Positions 1-6,644 of a stretch of 18,430 bases of DNA are shown in pieces. The stretch lies in the NCBI GenBank assembly GCA_002470695.1, contig DKNM01000112.1, forward strand, positions 1 through 18,430, written 5' to 3'. The position numbers and the translations under genes were made by a program. Position 1 is the first letter of the stretch. Every line of letters starts with the position of its first letter. This DNA comes from Candidatus Neomicrothrix sp. UBA7388 (lineage in GTDB: Bacteria > Actinomycetota > Acidimicrobiia > Acidimicrobiales > Poriferisodalaceae). The notes under the pieces are model-generated. The model did no database searches. It saw only the letters and a program-made list of their open reading frames with translations, and was not told the DNA's origin.

Positions 1-1
1 C

Positions 2-94
2 CACCTCGACTGGATCGAAACTCAGCTTTCCATGATTGAAGATATTGGAATCGAACGTTATCTTCAGTCGTCAATTGGCGAAGACGAGGAATAG
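2..94 (+). CDS. bfr: Bacterioferritin, C-terminal fragment
   Basis: Only the last 30 codons are inside the window, read in the frame that begins at base 2 and ending at TAG 92-94. The peptide starts HLDWIETQLSMIEDIG, continues IERYLQS and ends in an acidic tail. This matches the end of the fourth helix and the short fifth helix of bacterioferritin, a heme-containing 24-subunit iron store in the cytoplasm. The heme Met and most ferroxidase residues lie upstream and cannot be checked. The gene runs tail to tail with vapC, 20 bases away. Identification rests on a short but characteristic motif; a ferritin-like relative is the alternative. Confidence 0.8.
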   Translation, partial: HLDWIETQLSMIEDIGIERYLQSSIGEDEE

Positions 95-114
95 TAACTA
101 TCGGGGGCGCAACC

Positions 115-528
115 CTAGGCTCCCTGAGACGAGGCCACCTCGAAACCCAAATCGAGGGCAGCTGGAATCTGGTGACTGTCAAAAGTTAGGTAGGTCAGGG
201 GCTTTGGCAGCCGGTCTGCGGAAGCTAGGTGAATCGCGTCTATCGTGGCTAACTGGTAGGCGGCTCCCAATTCCACCGCTCGAGCCAGACACCGCTGGTC
301 TACCGGCACCACAGCAATGCGTTCCCAATCGCTTCGAAATGTGGACCACAATTGCTGCTGTTCAACGGGGCCAGAAGCGATCCTGTGCAATGCGAGATGT
401 ACTTCCGTTCTCGTTAAGGCCGACGCGCACCACTCTTTGTCTCTTCGGAGATAAGTGTTCACCAATTCTTGCTCGGGTTCCGATACATAGCGTTTCAATA
501 AAGCCGAAGTGTCCAAAGCAATTGTCAC
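115..528 (-). CDS. vapC: VapC-type PIN-domain toxin ribonuclease
   Basis: This 137-residue PIN-domain protein is of normal VapC size. The acidic quartet that binds Mg/Mn is visible: Asp6 (in ALDTSALLKRY), Glu42 (RTEV), Asp97 (TIDAIHLA) and Asp117 (TFDSHQ). Family members cleave RNA, often tRNA or rRNA, when not bound by their antitoxin. The start is GTG at 526-528 and shares one base with the antitoxin stop (TAGTG), so the two are very probably translationally coupled in the order antitoxin then toxin. The quartet is intact, so the toxin looks functional. The RNA target cannot be inferred. Confidence 0.9.
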   Translation of the reverse strand: MTIALDTSALLKRYVSEPEQELVNTYLRRDKEWCASALTRTEVHLALHRIASGPVEQQQLWSTFRSDWERIAVVPVDQRCLARAVELGAAYQLATIDAIHLASADRLPKPLTYLTFDSHQIPAALDLGFEVASSQGA

Positions 529-863
529 TATCGTCCTCGAATCTCACGCAGGGCGCGCTCACTCGAAAGACCGGCCGGAAGATCGAAAGTCGCTTCGGAT
601 GGTTGTCTGTCGAAACGAGACGGCGGTTCGAGTAACCCCGCAGCAATTAGCGTCGCAATTGATAGACCGGGCTCGCTCTGACCAATGGGACCCAGCTGCG
701 CCATGGGGGAGCCGTCAACAGTGACCACAATCGTATGGCCAGCTGCCGCTGATCTGAGGTACTCAGCAAGGCTCGAGCGCAGTTCTCTGCTTCCGACTTG
801 TTCGTTACCGGAGGAGATAGTCAACGGCCCACTTTCCAAATATGTGTACACCAGCGTACACAT
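528..863 (-). CDS. vapB: VapB/Phd-type antitoxin
   Basis: This partner of the PIN toxin has an N-terminal Phd/YefM-like DNA-binding segment (VGSRELRSSLAEYLRSAAAG, then a TIVVTVDGSPMAQLGPI-like strand region) and a basic C-terminal tail that would wrap the toxin. The first ATG (861-863) puts 22 residues before the conserved domain and lies inside a perfect inverted repeat. A TTG at 822-824, preceded by GGAAAG, would give a 98-residue protein starting much closer to the domain, as in most family members, and would leave the repeat in the 5' leader. I keep the longer form as the outer bound. Autorepression of the operon by the antitoxin-toxin complex is known for the family. Confidence 0.82.
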   Translation of the reverse strand: MCTLVYTYLESGPLTISSGNEQVGSRELRSSLAEYLRSAAAGHTIVVTVDGSPMAQLGPIGQSEPGLSIATLIAAGLLEPPSRFDRQPSEATFDLPAGLSSERALREIRGR

Positions 864-866
864 ATT
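839..866. promoter_or_regulatory. Inverted repeat, probable vapBC operator
   Basis: Perfect 11-base arms, AATATGTGTAC when read on the minus strand, at 839-849 and 856-866 are separated by a 6-base spacer. The repeat covers the first possible vapB ATG and sits 30-60 bases downstream of a -10-like TTATAG on the minus strand. Antitoxins of this class bind palindromes at their own promoters, so autoregulation is the natural reading. The repeat also lies just upstream of the acyl-CoA dehydrogenase promoter candidate and might influence that gene. Confidence 0.6.
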
Positions 867-868
867 GA

Positions 869-898
869 TTGGTGTTTGTGTTGATGATCGGCTATAAC
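869..898 (+). promoter_or_regulatory. Promoter candidate for acyl-CoA dehydrogenase
   Basis: A -35-like TTGGTG (869-874) is followed after 18 bases by TATAAC (893-898), one base from the TATAAT consensus. Transcription would start near 905, ahead of the GAAGAGG ribosome-binding site at 917-923. The -35 match is weak. Confidence 0.35.
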
Positions 899-931
899 AA
901 GGGCGTTACCCGAATTGAAGAGGTTTAAAAA

Positions 932-2044
932 GTGAACTTTGCTTTCACAGAAGAACAAGAAGAACTCCGCAGTTTCATCCGTTCCTTTATGGAGGAAAAA
1001 TCTGCGGAAGCGACTGTGCGAGAACTAATGGAAACTGAAGACGGATTTGACGCCGCCGTTTGGAGCCAAATGGCCGAGCAACTCGGCCTCCAAAGCATGA
1101 TTATTCCCGAAGAGTACGGAGGCCAAGGGTTCGGGTATGTCGAATTGGGCATTGCGCTTGAAGAAATGGGTCGCAGCCTGCTTTGCGCGCCGTTTTTCAG
1201 CACAGTAGTACTTGCTGGTAACGCAATCATTCACTCAGGGAACGAGCAAGCGAAGTCGGCATTGCTGCCAGGCATCGCAGACGGCAGCACGATCGCAACA
1301 TTGGCTCTTGCGGAAGCGAATGGTCGTTGGGATGCCGAAGGTGTAACTGTTGAAGCCAGCGGTACAGCAGATGGCTCGACAATCACGGGTGAGAAAATGT
1401 TTGTTACCGACGGTGGAACGGCGAACCTATTCGTGGTCGCCGCACGTGCGGAAGGCGGAATACACCTCTTCACAGTTGAAGGTGATGCATCGGGCTTAAC
1501 CCGTGAAAACCTGTCCACAATGGACCAAACTCGCAAACAAGCTCGCATAACGTTTGACAATTCTCCTGCAAGTCACCTTTGCGACACCAACGATTTTGAA
1601 TACGTATCGCAAATCTTGGATCTAGCAGCGGTCGCTCTTGCCAATGAACAGGTAGGCGGGGCCCAGTTTGTAATGGATATGGCCGTGCAATATGCCAAAG
1701 ACAGAGTCCAATTCGGTCGACCAATCGGCTCGTTTCAAGCGATCAAACATAAGTGTGCGGACATGTTACTCGAGGTCGAATCAGCTAAGTCCGCTGCCTA
1801 CTACGCAGCTTGGTGCGCGTCAGAAATGAACGACGAACTGCCCTCAGTTGCTTCGCTTGCCAAGGCATATTGCTCGGAAGCTTATTTCCACTGTGCGGCC
1901 GAAAATATTCAAATCCACGGCGGAATTGGGTTCACATGGGAACACCCAGCGCACCTTTATTTTAAGCGTGCGAAGAGCTCAGAGTTGATGTTTGGCGATC
2001 CCGCATACCATCGCGAGCTTCTAGCTCAACGAATCGGCCTGTAA
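932..2044 (+). CDS. Acyl-CoA dehydrogenase family protein (FadE/ChsE-like)
   Basis: This 370-residue flavoprotein has the acyl-CoA dehydrogenase layout: N-terminal helical domain (about 1-115, with EEYGGQGFGYVELG), middle beta domain (about 120-215, with the TGEKMFVTDGG strand) and C-terminal helical domain (about 225-370, with DRVQFGRPIGSFQAIKH and IQIHGGIGFTWEHPAHLYFKR). It would oxidise an acyl-CoA at C2-C3, passing electrons from FAD to ETF. The classical catalytic Glu near the C terminus is absent; the end reads MFGDPAYHRE. Glu239 in ANEQVGGAQ is a plausible base in the alternative position, as in the ChsE type. ChsE-type subunits often act as heterotetramers for sterol side chains, but no second subunit is present here, so the substrate is unknown. 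The start GTG 932 has GAAGAGG 8 bases upstream. Confidence 0.9.
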   Translation: MNFAFTEEQEELRSFIRSFMEEKSAEATVRELMETEDGFDAAVWSQMAEQLGLQSMIIPEEYGGQGFGYVELGIALEEMGRSLLCAPFFSTVVLAGNAIIHSGNEQAKSALLPGIADGSTIATLALAEANGRWDAEGVTVEASGTADGSTITGEKMFVTDGGTANLFVVAARAEGGIHLFTVEGDASGLTRENLSTMDQTRKQARITFDNSPASHLCDTNDFEYVSQILDLAAVALANEQVGGAQFVMDMAVQYAKDRVQFGRPIGSFQAIKHKCADMLLEVESAKSAAYYAAWCASEMNDELPSVASLAKAYCSEAYFHCAAENIQIHGGIGFTWEHPAHLYFKRAKSSELMFGDPAYHRELLAQRIGL

Positions 2045-2076
2045 TACCAACGTCAAATCCTCGGCTATCAAAGTAA

Positions 2077-2487
2077 ATGCTAGGACTCGTCATCGGTGCT
2101 TCGTTGATCATTGGCTTTGTGGTCGCGTCCGGACTTATTGGAAGAGAGACTAGGAGACTTAGCCGTCAACCGCGACAGCCCGTTTGGCGCCTTGATGAAG
2201 CGGCTTCCTTTGTAGAAAGTGAACTCCCATTCGATGAGGCCGCTAAGACTGACCCTGAAACACTTAGGTCACTTCTCCGGCTGCATCTAAATGAGCTTCA
2301 ATTCAAATCGTCAGATGATCAAGAGCGTGGCTTTAGTGATCCTAGCCAAGCGACTCAAAACCTTTATCGAGAGGCACGCGCCTCCAAAATAGAAGTGACG
2401 CTTCCCACAGTGGAGGCAATCGCGGCAGCTCATCTCCGTTATCTCAAGGGGATAGGAGCGCTGGGCACTACCCAAACACAAGGTTGA
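2077..2487 (+). CDS. Hypothetical protein with one N-terminal membrane helix
   Basis: I do not recognise a named family. The 136-residue product starts with a hydrophobic segment (about residues 2-21, MLGLVIGASLIIGFVVASGL) followed by a basic stretch (RETRRLSRQPRQPVWR). That pattern suggests a single membrane anchor with the rest in the cytoplasm. The remainder is acidic and predicted helical, without obvious catalytic motifs. It begins 32 bases after the acyl-CoA dehydrogenase stop, without a clear ribosome-binding site, and is probably in the same transcript. The next small ORF lies in the same frame after its TGA stop. Confidence 0.6.
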   Translation: MLGLVIGASLIIGFVVASGLIGRETRRLSRQPRQPVWRLDEAASFVESELPFDEAAKTDPETLRSLLRLHLNELQFKSSDDQERGFSDPSQATQNLYREARASKIEVTLPTVEAIAAAHLRYLKGIGALGTTQTQG

Positions 2488-2502
2488 GGCACAATAGATT
2501 CT

Positions 2503-2712
2503 ATGGAAGCACCTAAAGAACTCGAAGGTCATCGATTTGTTGGGGATAAACGCAATCAGCGCGTCTACGACCTAGAAACTTCTGGCTCGATCATCGAAGC
2601 TGCGGTAAAAGATCTTTGCGAAGCAAAAATGTACGCAACGTTTGGTCCCGATGAGCTAAGTGAAGCTCGAAATCGCGGCTACAGGCTTGCCGCCTGTTGC
2701 CGGCGACAATAG
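2503..2712 (+). CDS. Small conserved-looking hypothetical protein
   Basis: The 69-residue product contains EGHRFVGDKRNQRVYDLET and FGPDELSEARNRGY. Its composition is that of a real soluble protein, and the genomic position fits a small operon member. No function can be assigned. It starts with ATG 15 bases after the previous TGA, has only a weak upstream purine run, and ends in TAG at 2710-2712, just before the preferred start of the alpha/beta hydrolase. The last residues (ACCRRQ) have no obvious role. Confidence 0.5.
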   Translation: MEAPKELEGHRFVGDKRNQRVYDLETSGSIIEAAVKDLCEAKMYATFGPDELSEARNRGYRLAACCRRQ

Positions 2713-2722
2713 TAGGCGGCCC

Positions 2723-3481
2723 TTGCCAGTTACGACCACCGAGACACGAGTTGGAGGCGAGCCCCACCTAGAAGCATTCTTCGTGCAACCCGACCGCACA
2801 GCCGCGAACGCCCCGGCGCTGTTGCTATGTCACGGATTTCCCTCCAAGCAGAGACCCGGCATTCCTAGTCGCTCGTACGAACAGTTTGCCGAACGCTTAG
2901 CTGAAGAGCAGGGTTGGCTTGTCCTCGCGGTCAGTCTCCGCGGGTGCGGCCAATCCGAAGGCCAATTCTCTATGGAGGGTTGGCTTAACGATGTAAGAAG
3001 ATCGGTCGCCCACCTCAGAAATGAAGGATCCCAGAGAATATGGCTTGTGGGTTCCACGACCGGCGGTTCGCTAGCGATAATGGCCGCAGCTCAAGATCCG
3101 GAAATCCGTGGCATCGCCGTCATGGCCCCGCGGGCTGATTTCGACGACTGGGCGAGTGATCCACGTCGCTTCCTTCAGCATTGCCGCAATGTAGGAGTCG
3201 TCAAAGATGAAAGCTACCCAGACTCTGTGCAGCAATGGTCACAACAACTCCGTAAACACCGCGCAATCGACTTCGTCGAGTCGATCGGATCGCGACCGAT
3301 GCTTATTTTGCATGGCACCAACGATCGACAAGTTCCACCTGACGATGCCCGCCAGCTAGCAAGTCTGCACCCAAACCCTGAGCTCAGACTCGTCAACGGC
3401 GCCGATCATCGAATTCGACACGATCCGCGCGCCGTCGCCGTACTAATGGGCTGGCTCGAACAGCAAGCGATCGAAGGTTAA
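2723..3481 (+). CDS. Alpha/beta-hydrolase fold protein with Thr at the nucleophile site
   Basis: A 252-residue serine-hydrolase-like protein. Visible elements are the oxyanion strand LLLCHGFPSKQRPG, a GCGQSEG turn, the nucleophile elbow VGSTTGGSLA, the acid strand LILHGTNDRQVPP (Asp201) and the histidine loop NGADHRIRHDP (His229). In G-x-Nuc-x-G the nucleophile position is Thr112, not Ser, Cys or Asp; Ser111 is adjacent. The enzyme may be inactive, may use an unusual nucleophile, or may have another role. I prefer TTG 2723 because homology-like sequence starts at TTTETRVGGEPHLEAFF. A GTG at 2660 would extend it by 21 residues but overlap the previous gene by 53 bases. The stop overlaps the convergent maoC-like stop by four bases (TTAA). 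Confidence 0.8.
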   Translation: MPVTTTETRVGGEPHLEAFFVQPDRTAANAPALLLCHGFPSKQRPGIPSRSYEQFAERLAEEQGWLVLAVSLRGCGQSEGQFSMEGWLNDVRRSVAHLRNEGSQRIWLVGSTTGGSLAIMAAAQDPEIRGIAVMAPRADFDDWASDPRRFLQHCRNVGVVKDESYPDSVQQWSQQLRKHRAIDFVESIGSRPMLILHGTNDRQVPPDDARQLASLHPNPELRLVNGADHRIRHDPRAVAVLMGWLEQQAIEG

Positions 3482-3951
3482 CTGGGCAGATCGCGTGTTC
3501 GCCTTGCAATCAGCATGGTGCCGACCGTTCGCAGCGCCACATAACCGTTTTGGTTCAGCATTTCATTTTTGAGCTCGATGAATCCTAGATTCGGCTTGGA
3601 GGCGCTCTCGCGCTTCCCCAGAATTTCAATGCGAAGTGTGAGGGTATCCCCTACTCGAACTGGAGCGGGCCATGACAGCTCGGACAGTCCAGCGGCTCCA
3701 AGGCAGTATTCCCCAAGAAACCCTTCAGCGCTCAAACGCATCATCAGCGACCCGGTGTGCCACCCGGACGCGATAAGGCCCCCGTACATTGTGTCTGCTG
3801 CAGCTGCAGGATCTACATGAAATCGTTGAGGGTCGAATTGAGTGGCGAAGCCAATCATTTCCTGCTCTTTCATTTGAACGCTACCCAAAGTAAAAGATTC
3901 ACCAACAGCGAAGTCCTCAAAGGTCCTTTGCTTCAGAGGAACCTGGTTCAT
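3478..3951 (-). CDS. MaoC-like hot-dog dehydratase
   Basis: This 157-residue single hot-dog domain contains the hydratase-2 signature FDPQRFHVDP with the Asp40/His45 pair, followed by YGGLIASGWHTGSL. It also has the PVRVGDTLTLRIEI strand typical of MaoC-family (R)-specific enoyl-CoA hydratases. The expected reaction is hydration of a trans-2-enoyl-CoA, for example in fatty acid, sterol or polyhydroxyalkanoate metabolism; the substrate is unknown. The ATG at 3949-3951 shares one base with the TAA of the upstream gene (TAATG), so translation is probably coupled. An upstream in-frame start would run into the preceding gene and lacks family similarity. Convergent with the hydrolase gene, sharing TTAA. 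Confidence 0.87.
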   Translation of the reverse strand: MNQVPLKQRTFEDFAVGESFTLGSVQMKEQEMIGFATQFDPQRFHVDPAAAADTMYGGLIASGWHTGSLMMRLSAEGFLGEYCLGAAGLSELSWPAPVRVGDTLTLRIEILGKRESASKPNLGFIELKNEMLNQNGYVALRTVGTMLIARRTRDLPS

Positions 3952-4469
3952 TATTTCGCCTTTCGCGACTTGTCCCGCAAGGCTCTTAGCTGAGCTAGGG
4001 CCTCGGGGGAGTCTAGGTCCGCCACCGAGTGAAACCCTGGCTCTGCATATTGGCCGCTGATTTTCTCCCAACCCTCCGGAGCAACCCCGAAACGTTTTGC
4101 AAGCACCGCCATGAAAATTTCGACTTTTTTATTACCGAAGCCCGGGAGATCGAGCAGCCTACTTTTTAGGGCCTCTGCGTCGGAAATACCCTTCCAAATT
4201 GTCCCTGGATTTCCGTCATAGTATTTGGTGATGTAGACGCACAGTGCGTGCGTGCGCTCCGCCATTGATTTCGGGAATCTGTGCAGAGCAGGCTTTTCTG
4301 TGAATATCTCGAGCATCGCATCGGAACTAAGGGAAGCTATTGTTTTCGCTTCGAGTGTTTGCTTGAGTCGCTGCTGAAGCCGAAAGGGAGCAATAAAGGC
4401 TCGCTCAATAGGAAACTGCTGATCAAGCAGCATCCCGATCAACAACGCCAATGAGTTGCTATTCAACAA
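3951..4469 (-). CDS. HhH-GPD family DNA base-excision-like protein
   Basis: Contains the helix-hairpin-helix GPD elements of a family common in actinobacteria (TIGR03252-like): SLALLIGMLLDQQFPIERAF near the start and the hairpin LLDLPGFGNKKVEIFMAVLA near residue 110. Relatives of this fold (EndoIII, MutY, AlkA) remove damaged bases, but this subfamily is uncharacterised. No C-terminal iron-sulfur cysteine cluster is seen. The usable start is unclear: TTG 4467-4469 is the first standard start codon, yet the upstream frame encodes family-like residues (GFTGDIAADD, 4470-4499) and stays open to TAG 4581-4583 without ATG, GTG or TTG. The C-terminal end is coupled to the MaoC gene by TAATG. Confidence 0.8.
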   Translation of the reverse strand: MLNSNSLALLIGMLLDQQFPIERAFIAPFRLQQRLKQTLEAKTIASLSSDAMLEIFTEKPALHRFPKSMAERTHALCVYITKYYDGNPGTIWKGISDAEALKSRLLDLPGFGNKKVEIFMAVLAKRFGVAPEGWEKISGQYAEPGFHSVADLDSPEALAQLRALRDKSRKAK

Positions 4470-4668
4470 ATCGTCCGCTGCTATGTCGCCGGTGAAACCT
4501 AACGGAGTAGGCGCTTTTTTACCTGGGTTTATTTCATGGTTGCTAACGTCGTCACCCTTCCGAACTTTGAATTCTGCGATCTACTGAAACCCGACTCTAG
4601 CTCTACCCATTTAGCTGGTTGAACTTATTCCGTGCCTGGGTGGGCTCATTGAGGTATCAATAAGGGCG
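4470..4668. promoter_or_regulatory. Divergent intergenic region
   Basis: About 200 bases separate the HhH-GPD gene (minus) from the RNase H gene (plus). It must hold both promoters. The minus-strand frame of the HhH-GPD protein is open through 4470-4580 and its first part looks coding. On the plus strand I see AAGGG just before ATG 4669 and TATCAA about 15 bases upstream of the ATG, but no convincing -35 partner. No RNA gene or long repeat is apparent. Confidence 0.3.
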
Positions 4669-5679
4669 ATGACCACTGATGTGTATACAGACGGGGCTTG
4701 CCTTGGCAATCCGGGGCCGGGCGGTTGGGCGTTCGTCGTTGACGAAGGCCTTTGGTCCTCTGGGTATGAATCCCACACTACAAATCAGCGAATGGAATTG
4801 ACTGCAGCTAGTGCAGCTGTTCAGGCAGTGGAAGGCCCCCTTCGCATTCATAGCGATTCCACCTATGTCGTCAATTGCTTTGTTCAAGGATGGTGGAAAG
4901 GATGGATTAAAAGGGGATGGCTAAATTCCAAGAAAGAAGCAGTAGCTAATCGTGACCTATGGGAGCCATTTATCGAGCTCGTTAACGCTCGCGGTGACGT
5001 CGAATTTATATGGGTGAAAGGTCATGCTGGCCATCGACTTAATGAGGCGGCTGATCAACTGGCCACTGCGGCAGCTGCTCAACAAGCAAGTCGATCTGGT
5101 GGTATCTACACAGACTCGATCGTTAGGGGTCTTTCAAACGACGAATCGCCTGGAAATACTGGCGAAAGGCTCTCCGTAGGGCACGGGATAGCCATCTTTG
5201 GACATCGGCCTCCTGAACTCGGCGGGTATGGGGAGAACGCAATTACCCTCAAGGTTCGTCGTCAAATGATTGAGCTTCTGAGAGCAAAACTTAAGATGCA
5301 TTCCGATGTTGAGGTCATGACTGGATTAGGACTCGGCGTCGAAATTCTGGCTGCCGAGGCGGCGTCTGCTGCAGCAGTGCCATATTCAGTGTTTCTCGCT
5401 TTTGAAGGCGTTGAAGAACGCTGGCCGGAGGCCACACAACGACGCTTCAAGGAACTGCTCCAAACAGCGCGCGCAGTAACGATCGTGAACAGTGAAGCAC
5501 CAAAGACTAACGCCGAATTTGGCAAGGCGATGGGCCGCCGCGATAACGCAATAATTGAAGCTGCAAAAGAAGCGGTTCTGGTCCGTGATCCAGAAGACAG
5601 AACTCTGGGAGAGCTACAAAAAAAGCTCGAAAGACAATTCGAGGAAGATGTTTGGGTTATCGAACCTAATGACCCCTGA
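4669..5679 (+). CDS. RNase HI fused to a SLOG/YpsA-like domain
   Basis: The N-terminal domain (about 1-140) is a complete type 1 RNase H: Asp8 in YTDGACLGNPGPGGW, Glu43 in NQRMEL, Asp63 in HSDSTYV, His119 in VKGHAGH and Asp129 in NEAAD. It should cut RNA in RNA:DNA hybrids, removing primers and R-loops. After a polar linker (about 140-172) comes a Rossmann-like domain (about 174-333): IFGHRPPELGGYGEN, a central MTGLGLGVEILAAE element and VPYSVFLAF. This resembles the YpsA/DprA-type SLOG superfamily, whose members bind nucleotides or nucleotide-derived ligands. In the central element Glu replaces the usual Asp of GxxxGxD. At 336 residues it is about twice a normal RNase HI. The linkage is one uninterrupted frame. 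The ligand and the reason for the fusion are unknown. The start ATG follows AAGGG. Confidence 0.88.
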   Translation: MTTDVYTDGACLGNPGPGGWAFVVDEGLWSSGYESHTTNQRMELTAASAAVQAVEGPLRIHSDSTYVVNCFVQGWWKGWIKRGWLNSKKEAVANRDLWEPFIELVNARGDVEFIWVKGHAGHRLNEAADQLATAAAAQQASRSGGIYTDSIVRGLSNDESPGNTGERLSVGHGIAIFGHRPPELGGYGENAITLKVRRQMIELLRAKLKMHSDVEVMTGLGLGVEILAAEAASAAAVPYSVFLAFEGVEERWPEATQRRFKELLQTARAVTIVNSEAPKTNAEFGKAMGRRDNAIIEAAKEAVLVRDPEDRTLGELQKKLERQFEEDVWVIEPNDP

Positions 5680-5697
5680 GCGCCGGTTAGCGGCTCA
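5677..5697. terminator. Small hairpin between convergent genes
   Basis: Between the convergent RNase H-SLOG and lipoprotein genes, TGAG-CGC pairs with GCG-CTCA around the loop CGGTTA, with one bulged G. It includes the RNase H stop codon and would work in both orientations. There is no T-run on either side, so an intrinsic terminator is only a possibility. Confidence 0.2.
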
Positions 5698-6154
5698 AGC
5701 GACCGCTGAGGAGCCCTGAGTTTTGTGCAGTTAATACGCAAATCACGGTCCGGTCATCGCTCCAAGATGATTCGCTAGGAGCGAGTCCTGTTACACCAAG
5801 CTGGGTCGGATCAAAGTCGATTCCGGTAGCGGGACGGAAACGAGCCAAACAGCTGTTGATGGCAACTTGTTCTACAGCGTTGGCTCCGGGCCAGTCGCCA
5901 TCTCCCAAGTCAAAAACAGAAAATACCTCCGCCTCATGCTGATCAGCGCATGGAACTGCCGCCACTGACTCGATGTCATCGCCATCGAAGAAAAAACAAT
6001 CGCCTGGCACTAGCCGAAGAACGCCGACTTGGCCCGGCTCCGTGATAAGCCCCGACTCGTCTCGCTTAGCTTCTTCTATAAAAGATGTCGCCACACTCTC
6101 TGCGCACGCTGAAAGTGCAATAACCACTAGAGCTCCTCGCCAGAAGACACTCAC
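5687..6154 (-). CDS. Septum_form-like exported lipoprotein with four extracytoplasmic cysteines
   Basis: The 155-residue product starts with a lipoprotein signal (GALVVIALSAC, lipobox Cys17), so it should be lipid-anchored outside the membrane. The mature part has the pattern of the actinobacterial Septum_form domain: VPGDCFFFDG, VPCADQHEAEVFSVFDL, a central INSCLARF and a late VICVL. Cys53, Cys69, Cys102 and Cys139 probably form two disulfides. The family name comes from a septation link in actinobacteria; biochemical function is unknown. GTG 6152-6154 begins two bases after the stop of the upstream SRPBCC gene, so these are one operon with the exported thioredoxin-like gene further upstream, a possible catalyst for its disulfides. 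Confidence 0.75.
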   Translation of the reverse strand: MSVFWRGALVVIALSACAESVATSFIEEAKRDESGLITEPGQVGVLRLVPGDCFFFDGDDIESVAAVPCADQHEAEVFSVFDLGDGDWPGANAVEQVAINSCLARFRPATGIDFDPTQLGVTGLAPSESSWSDDRTVICVLTAQNSGLLSGRLSR

Positions 6155-6156
6155 CG

Positions 6157-6591
6157 CTAAGGAGACTCGACAAGCGAGGCGAGCCGTTCCAAGGTGGCCT
6201 CTATGTTTTTTTTATGCCTGCGCGGGTATCGAGCCAATTCGATCATGAAAGGCCAACGCGATGTAGACCAGTCGAATGTCTCCCTTACTAAGGTCTGGCT
6301 TCCCGAGGCTTGTAACTCGAATCTCCACCTATGGCCACCCAAGTGTCCCCATGCGATGAGACGATTCTCTTCAAACTCCAAAACACGATTCTTGATCCGG
6401 TAGGGAAGTCCCAGCCGCATCTTCATTGCGAAAGTGCTCCCTAACGCTAAGCGGTCCTGCTGTCCTATGTGACCGCGCACCGTGCTAGAGCCGTCTATCG
6501 CAGCGTGCTGCGAAGGGTCTGCCAAAATATCGAAAATTTCCGAAGGGTCCGCAGAGACCAATCGCTCCAAACTGAGAGTGCGGCGAGTCAT
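6157..6591 (-). CDS. SRPBCC (START/Bet v1-like) family protein
   Basis: The 144-residue sequence follows the polyketide cyclase/SRPBCC pattern: an opening strand (TLSLERLVSADPSEIFDILADPSQHAAIDG), a beta-rich middle (LPYRIKNRVLEFEENRLIAWGH, WRFELQASGSQTLVRETFDW) and a long C-terminal helix (RRHKKNIEATLERLASLV). Such proteins form a helix-grip fold around a hydrophobic ligand. Ligand and role are unknown. No signal peptide is seen, so it is probably cytoplasmic. The ATG at 6589-6591 is followed at once by the fold. It lies 53 bases after the thioredoxin-like gene and 2 bases before the lipoprotein gene. Confidence 0.8.
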   Translation of the reverse strand: MTRRTLSLERLVSADPSEIFDILADPSQHAAIDGSSTVRGHIGQQDRLALGSTFAMKMRLGLPYRIKNRVLEFEENRLIAWGHLGGHRWRFELQASGSQTLVRETFDWSTSRWPFMIELARYPRRHKKNIEATLERLASLVESP

Positions 6592-6644
6592 CTTTAAAAC
6601 CTAGCTTTCTGTAGGACAGTAGCCCCGAAACATAAGTCGATTTG

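Noticed and set aside
36..635. Long plus-strand open frame over the vapBC region.
   Set aside because: Its translation has no domain pattern and is antisense to a clear PIN toxin and antitoxin; its first part is out of frame with the bacterioferritin end.
2077..2712. The 136-residue and 69-residue ORFs lie in one frame, separated by TGA 2485-2487, which could be a second Sec readthrough.
   Set aside because: The codons around the TGA (Gln-Gly, TGA, Gly-Thr-Ile) show no redox motif or fold continuity, and an ATG follows after 5 codons. Two separate proteins are simpler.
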